Positions 59,936-64,000 of a DNA stretch of 64,000 nt are shown piece after piece. Within the stretch, counting starts at the first letter, position 1, and the number at the start of each line of letters is the position of its first letter. This DNA is from an uncultured Vampirovibrio sp. Its GTDB lineage: Bacteria; Cyanobacteriota; Vampirovibrionia; Gastranaerophilales; Gastranaerophilaceae. A program made the position numbers and the translations under genes. The notes under the pieces are model-generated. The model had not been told where the DNA came from. It saw only the letters and a program-made list of their open reading frames with translations, and made no database searches. Where the stretch lies: assembly GCA_910578465.1 (NCBI GenBank), contig CAJTPW010000005.1, positions 1 to 64,000 on the forward strand. The letters run 5' to 3'.

Positions 59936-62900
59936 TTACTCGTCTATATAAGAGATAATTCTTTCAATATTCTTTGAAATACTGTTCAGCTTGCTTTCAA
60001 TGCCCTCAACTCTTGAAGCAAGGCTTTTTGTCTGGCTTGTATTATCGTAGAATAAATCAATAAACGATTTTACATCAAAACCTTCCGATTGCTTTTGAAG
60101 AATAAGCGAAATTTTCTCATCCAATTCTTCAAGGCGCATTTCCTGAATTTTGTATTTCTTTTGAACGCCCGCAAGCGCTTCTTCAACCCTTTGCGGAGCG
60201 CCGTAATCTTTTTCACTTTGCACAAGTTTGGACGTTATGCCCTCTAAACCAAGTTTTTCCGTGTGCTCAATCTTTTTGGATACAACATCCATAACCTTTG
60301 AAAGGTTTTCAAGTCTTGCGTTTGTGTTACGAAGCCAGCCGCCTATGTTCTGGAAGTCGGCACCTATATTTTTGCTTGATTTTTCCAGACTTAATCTCAT
60401 CTTTGCAAGGTCTGCCTCTAAATCCGCCATCGAATAAGTATTATCAGCCTTTTGCTCTATGCGGTTTATAATATCATCAAGCCTTCCCGTCACATTATCA
60501 GAAAGCTTCGATATTTGCCCTTCTTCAGCATTACCTGCAGAAAGACCGTCTTTAAAATTATCGATTATCGTGCTTACAATGCGCTCTGAAGCTTGATTTA
60601 TAAGCGCTTCAAGTTTTTGTGCGGCATCGTCCGATGAATTCCTGAATTCTCTGCCAAGTTCTTCTCTAAGCGTTTCTTTAATAGTGTTTAGAGCTTCAAA
60701 TCTTTCATTCACAACCATTCTTGTTGTAACAAGGTCTTCATTAAAAGAATTAATACGCTCCAGAGTGCTTACCTGATTGTTTTGAATTGCATTTTTAAGA
60801 TCTTCAATCAAAAATTCAACATTTTTAAGATTTTCAAGCTTTTCATCCAAAACACTTCTGAATTCATTTGCAGTATTATTTTTAATATAAACCGTGTTTG
60901 AAAGCGCTTCGCCGACATTTTTTGAAATGTCTTCAATAACTTCCTGCTTCTTGTCGAGCTTGTCAAACCCTTCTCTAATTTCAGCAAAAATATTATCTTT
61001 CAAATACTCAAGCTGGGATAAAAGCTGATCAAGTTTCACGCTTGCAGCAACATTTTGTGCGTCTTCTTCTTTGTCTGCATCCGGTTTAAATACACTTACA
61101 ATTTTTGCAATTTTTTGAATTACTTCTTTCATCCTCAAATCAACGTGGGATTTCATTTGCTTTGTGTATTCTTCTTTATCGACATTCGATTCAAGCAGAG
61201 ATTGAATTTTATCGTCAATTCCCCTGATTAAGCTTGGCGGAACTTCGTTGTTTCCGTTTAAGCTGAGGTTTTCAAGCTTGAATGAAAGTTCCGAATTCAA
61301 ATTCTGAATTTCATTTAAAAGTTCTTTGCCGTTATGGATTTGCTGTAGGTTACATCTTTCAACCTTGTTTTCAATTTCAGCCAGAAGTTCCTGCTGGTTT
61401 GTCTCATTTAAGGGTGACACGGCGGTTTTTGGGGCACTGTTAACAATTAACCTTTCAAGTTTCCCGTCAAGCAGCTCAAAATTGGTCTTGCTGTTTTTGT
61501 TAATACCCATAATACCCGCTAAGATATCAGTTTTCATTGAACTTAAGGTTTCATGGGTCTGCAATTGATTCAGGCTTATCGCGTCGTTAATTCTGTCGGT
61601 TCCTTCCTGCGTCAATGTTTCAAAGGTGGATTCCATAGAATTTAATTTATCTTTGAATTTATCTTCATAATCACTGATTTTTGCAAGAAGCTCGTCAATA
61701 TTTGTCTTGTGGTCGTTAAATTCTTTTTCGATGTTGTAATTTATGTTTTCAATTGTCTCCATAATATGATTGGACATATTTTGAAGATCGACTTTAACGC
61801 TATCCCCGCCAAAGTTTTTGCTTGTAATAGCTTCAACTTTGGATGTGATTGTTTCAATCACCTGTGCAAAGTGCTGCTTTAATTCCGTTATGTTTGCGGA
61901 ATTTTCGGACACAACGTGATTTCTGAATATTTCAAGCTTGTCTGCAATTTTAGGCACACTAGCATTCAACTGTTGAAGAACCTGAATACTTGTCCCATCC
62001 TGCGCCTTTTCAAAATTTTCCCTTAAAGATGTGATGGATGAATTAACTTCACTTGAAATGCCTGCCATCATATTTGACAATTGTTTTACAGAATCAGCGG
62101 ATTGAAGTGATTCAACACATTTTGAAATTTTGTTCAAAGGCTCTTCAAAAGCCTTCATTGAATTGCCGTCTTCAATAGCTTTTATTCTGTCTGACAGACC
62201 TGAAAGTTCTGTTTTTAAAAGCTCTACGGCATTTACAAGGTGCTGCTTTTCATTCTCTTCCTGCGTTCTTATAGCATCTTCAATTTTGCCCAATTGGCTT
62301 TGAATAAAATCATGGCTTAATTCAAGGGTTTCAGCGTTGCTTTTAATAATGCTCTTTGCAACTTCGTCTATATTTGTGTTAGAAGACATATTCACAAGAA
62401 CATTTTTCAGATTCTGATAGTCTTCATTCAGATTATGAAGCTGCATTTTAATTTCTTCGGTGCGGCCCGTAATACCATCAGAAACAGTTGTATAAACCTT
62501 TTGCACCTCTCCTGCAAGCTGTGCAAGGTTATTGTTGATGTTGCTTGTTTCAACATTCAGTTTTTCGCCGACTTCTTCATAGCTTCTGTTTATAATATCC
62601 ACAATATCCGCAAATTTTGTGATAATTTCATCTTTTGAATATGTTGCAGTATCGCGAACTTCATTAAAAAGATTTTTAATGTCGGTTCTGATTTCTTCAA
62701 GCGTGCCTAAATTTAAAATGTTTAATTTTGACTCAATATTTGTAATTGTGAGCCTGAATTGTTCTTTATTATCAAGATCATTTTTTTCTATATAGGCTTT
62801 AAGGTCAGATAAAAACGAGGTTAAGATAGTAACTTTTTCATTGATATAGTTTGTATCTTCCTTTGTAGAAAGGCTGTTCAACCTTGTTGAAAAAGCGTCA

Positions 62901-63508
62901 ATTCTATCTCCTGCAGATGTTATGATTTGAGAATTTTTAATGATTTCATCAAGCTGATATCTTATCTGGTTTAATTCTTCTTTTTGGCTGAAAGATTGTA
63001 CTTGCGTTAAAAATTCGGCAAAATTTTTGTTCAGGGTGGCTGTAATATTATCAAACCCTCTTGAAAAAGCGGCAAATTCATTGCTGAGCTTCACCATTTC
63101 GGCTGCAGTGCCTGAAGTTCTAAGCGCGTCAATGTTCTGGGCAAATTTTTGGAGTTGAAGCTCCTGATTGTTCATTTTTGTATAAACGGAATTCAAATCA
63201 GTTGCAATTTTTGATATCTGCATATCAAATTTAGGGTTTGAGATTTGGGCGGTTGCGGTTTTAATCGTATCTTCAAAACCGAAGAGCATTTCTTGAATAG
63301 AGCCGTGTCTTTCTTCTGCCGTTTTTCTTATTTCGTTTGAAATAATCTGGAGCATTTTCTCGCTTGTAAGATTTGTCTGGTTTTCAAACCTTTGAAGCAT
63401 AGTGTTAAAAGCGTTATTTATCTCGGCAGGTGTTAGTGAAGGCTTGTTATAAAGACCCCTTATTGCATCCGTCAGCTGCTCTACTCTAATCTCTAAATTA
63501 TCCGCCAT
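59936..63508 (-). CDS. giant coiled-coil protein (1190 aa)
   Basis: Almost the entire protein is predicted coiled coil with heptads of I/L/N (for example KISKCVESLQSADSVKQLSN) and no signal peptide, membrane helix, Walker motif or catalytic domain. A short ordered N-terminus (EIRVEQLTDAIRGLYNKPSL) and a conserved-looking C-terminus (SIDLFYDNTSQTKSLASRVE-type) frame it. It is a cytoplasmic rod of a size that could serve cell shape, chromosome organisation or a polar scaffold. No family is recognised. Confidence 0.78.
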   Translation of the reverse strand: MADNLEIRVEQLTDAIRGLYNKPSLTPAEINNAFNTMLQRFENQTNLTSEKMLQIISNEIRKTAEERHGSIQEMLFGFEDTIKTATAQISNPKFDMQISKIATDLNSVYTKMNNQELQLQKFAQNIDALRTSGTAAEMVKLSNEFAAFSRGFDNITATLNKNFAEFLTQVQSFSQKEELNQIRYQLDEIIKNSQIITSAGDRIDAFSTRLNSLSTKEDTNYINEKVTILTSFLSDLKAYIEKNDLDNKEQFRLTITNIESKLNILNLGTLEEIRTDIKNLFNEVRDTATYSKDEIITKFADIVDIINRSYEEVGEKLNVETSNINNNLAQLAGEVQKVYTTVSDGITGRTEEIKMQLHNLNEDYQNLKNVLVNMSSNTNIDEVAKSIIKSNAETLELSHDFIQSQLGKIEDAIRTQEENEKQHLVNAVELLKTELSGLSDRIKAIEDGNSMKAFEEPLNKISKCVESLQSADSVKQLSNMMAGISSEVNSSITSLRENFEKAQDGTSIQVLQQLNASVPKIADKLEIFRNHVVSENSANITELKQHFAQVIETITSKVEAITSKNFGGDSVKVDLQNMSNHIMETIENINYNIEKEFNDHKTNIDELLAKISDYEDKFKDKLNSMESTFETLTQEGTDRINDAISLNQLQTHETLSSMKTDILAGIMGINKNSKTNFELLDGKLERLIVNSAPKTAVSPLNETNQQELLAEIENKVERCNLQQIHNGKELLNEIQNLNSELSFKLENLSLNGNNEVPPSLIRGIDDKIQSLLESNVDKEEYTKQMKSHVDLRMKEVIQKIAKIVSVFKPDADKEEDAQNVAASVKLDQLLSQLEYLKDNIFAEIREGFDKLDKKQEVIEDISKNVGEALSNTVYIKNNTANEFRSVLDEKLENLKNVEFLIEDLKNAIQNNQVSTLERINSFNEDLVTTRMVVNERFEALNTIKETLREELGREFRNSSDDAAQKLEALINQASERIVSTIIDNFKDGLSAGNAEEGQISKLSDNVTGRLDDIINRIEQKADNTYSMADLEADLAKMRLSLEKSSKNIGADFQNIGGWLRNTNARLENLSKVMDVVSKKIEHTEKLGLEGITSKLVQSEKDYGAPQRVEEALAGVQKKYKIQEMRLEELDEKISLILQKQSEGFDVKSFIDLFYDNTSQTKSLASRVEGIESKLNSISKNIERIISYIDE

Positions 63509-63647
63509 AAGTGTAAAACCTAAATCCTATAAAATCCCCTAATTTTAAACAACATTTTAATACAAAACCATGCCGATTTTCCACCTTTGTATAGTTTTGT
63601 TTACAATCTTAGAAGGAATTTTTAAAGTTTTTGTAAGGACAAAATAA

Positions 63648-63686
63648 AAAATCCCTCAACCTGTAAAAGTCGAAGGATTTTTATTA
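63648..63686. terminator. hairpin between unrelated units
   Basis: AAAAATCC pairs with GGATTTTT, with an inner imperfect TC/GA step and an 11-13 nt loop. T runs lie on both strands. It would end the minus-strand glycosylase transcript, whose stop is at 63697. Confidence 0.65.
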
Positions 63687-63696
63687 TTTAAAATCG

Positions 63697-64000
63697 TTAA
63701 GCTTCACTGTTGTGTAAAATCACATCCTGTGCGGAGAGCTGCTTTATCATCTTCAAATCTTTTAACATTAAATCCCTCGGAGAACCTTCTTCAAGAGAAT
63801 GGTTTCTCAGAAGATAGGAAGGATGGAAAATCGGGATAAAAACAGTACCTTTGGAGCCTTTAAAGATTTTACCGCGGGCCTTTGTAATCGTATGTCCTTT
63901 TATAAAGCTTTCTAAGGCGGTTGCACCGCAAAGAATAATGATTTTGGGCTTAATTGTATCAATCTGAAATTTTAAATAAGGCGCACAGGCCTTTTTCTCA
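63697..64000 (-). CDS. uracil-DNA glycosylase, family 4-like (C-terminal part)
   Basis: The gene runs off the right edge; only its last ~100 codons are here. The visible part has CAPYLKFQIDTIKPKIIILC, GATALESF, the KARGKIF step and the catalytic-loop segment FIPIFHPSYLLRN. These are landmarks of [4Fe-4S] family 4/5 uracil-DNA glycosylases, and the Cys of CAPYL is one cluster ligand. The enzyme removes uracil from DNA. The C-terminal end is LHNSEA. Confidence 0.85.
   Translation of the reverse strand, partial: EKKACAPYLKFQIDTIKPKIIILCGATALESFIKGHTITKARGKIFKGSKGTVFIPIFHPSYLLRNHSLEEGSPRDLMLKDLKMIKQLSAQDVILHNSEA

Overview
The window looks like a chromosome segment of a gut-type Melainabacterium (Cyanobacteriota, class Vampirovibrionia, order Gastranaerophilales). 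This is inferred from several things seen here: low G+C with A-rich codon use, a tRNA-Glu of cyanobacterial/plastid type, an S-layer-homology protein, prepilin-type proteins and glycine-rich surface proteins, and a small fermentative, auxotroph-like gene set (membrane pyrophosphatase, EtfAB, GH13/GH77 glucan enzymes). There is no CRISPR array, insertion sequence or prophage structural gene.

Layout. 1-1350: a palindromic intergenic repeat, a hairpin element, a structured leader with a short surface-protein remnant, and the RNase P RNA gene on the minus strand. 1390-5113: tatD, a small conserved gene, tlyA, a SEC-C protein and a membrane thioredoxin, probably one operon. 5164-10373: an accessory gap, small unknown genes, tRNA-Glu, and a TPR gene coupled to trpS (with an iron-sulfur type Cys motif). 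10370-14765: a small helical protein/HTH pair, an sRNA-like locus, a 935-residue glycine-rich prepilin and a lone HTH. 14950-27000: two divergent glucan-active enzymes around an SLH protein, a GT9 glycosyltransferase, a MetE-like/CooC-like/folD/alr operon, gcvH and an RHH regulator. 27000-35500: a second HTH/helical pair, a Cys-rich small protein behind a structured leader, cdd, an MBL hydrolase, cdaA, lysA, an AI-2E family permease and a radical SAM protein. 35600-47200: a corrinoid adenosyltransferase, an MCE protein, a second glycine-rich prepilin with an embedded lectin-like domain, tandem thymidylate-kinase-like genes, a membrane gene that overlaps miaA, a pilin, and two Pro/Gln-rich membrane proteins. 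47300-64000: etfBA, a DnaJ-like gene, YitT, an amino-acid binding lipoprotein, hppA, yjbQ, a 414-bp cassette between 27-bp direct repeats, a third HTH/helical pair, pepP, a SpoU methyltransferase, gpsA, a 1190-residue coiled-coil protein and the C-terminal end of a uracil-DNA glycosylase.

The most interesting signals are not the housekeeping genes. (i) Three divergent modules pair a small HTH repressor with a small all-helical protein, and at least two have clear operator palindromes. (ii) A tiny cassette of two coupled membrane-peptide genes lies between exact copies of the 3' end of yjbQ. (iii) A hairpin with compensatory changes is found three times, twice behind glycine-rich prepilin genes. 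(iv) At five genes an extended -10 box sits 6-8 nt before the start codon with no Shine-Dalgarno sequence, which points to leaderless mRNAs. (v) A CooC-like ATPase is translationally coupled to a MetE-like protein with no CODH gene nearby.
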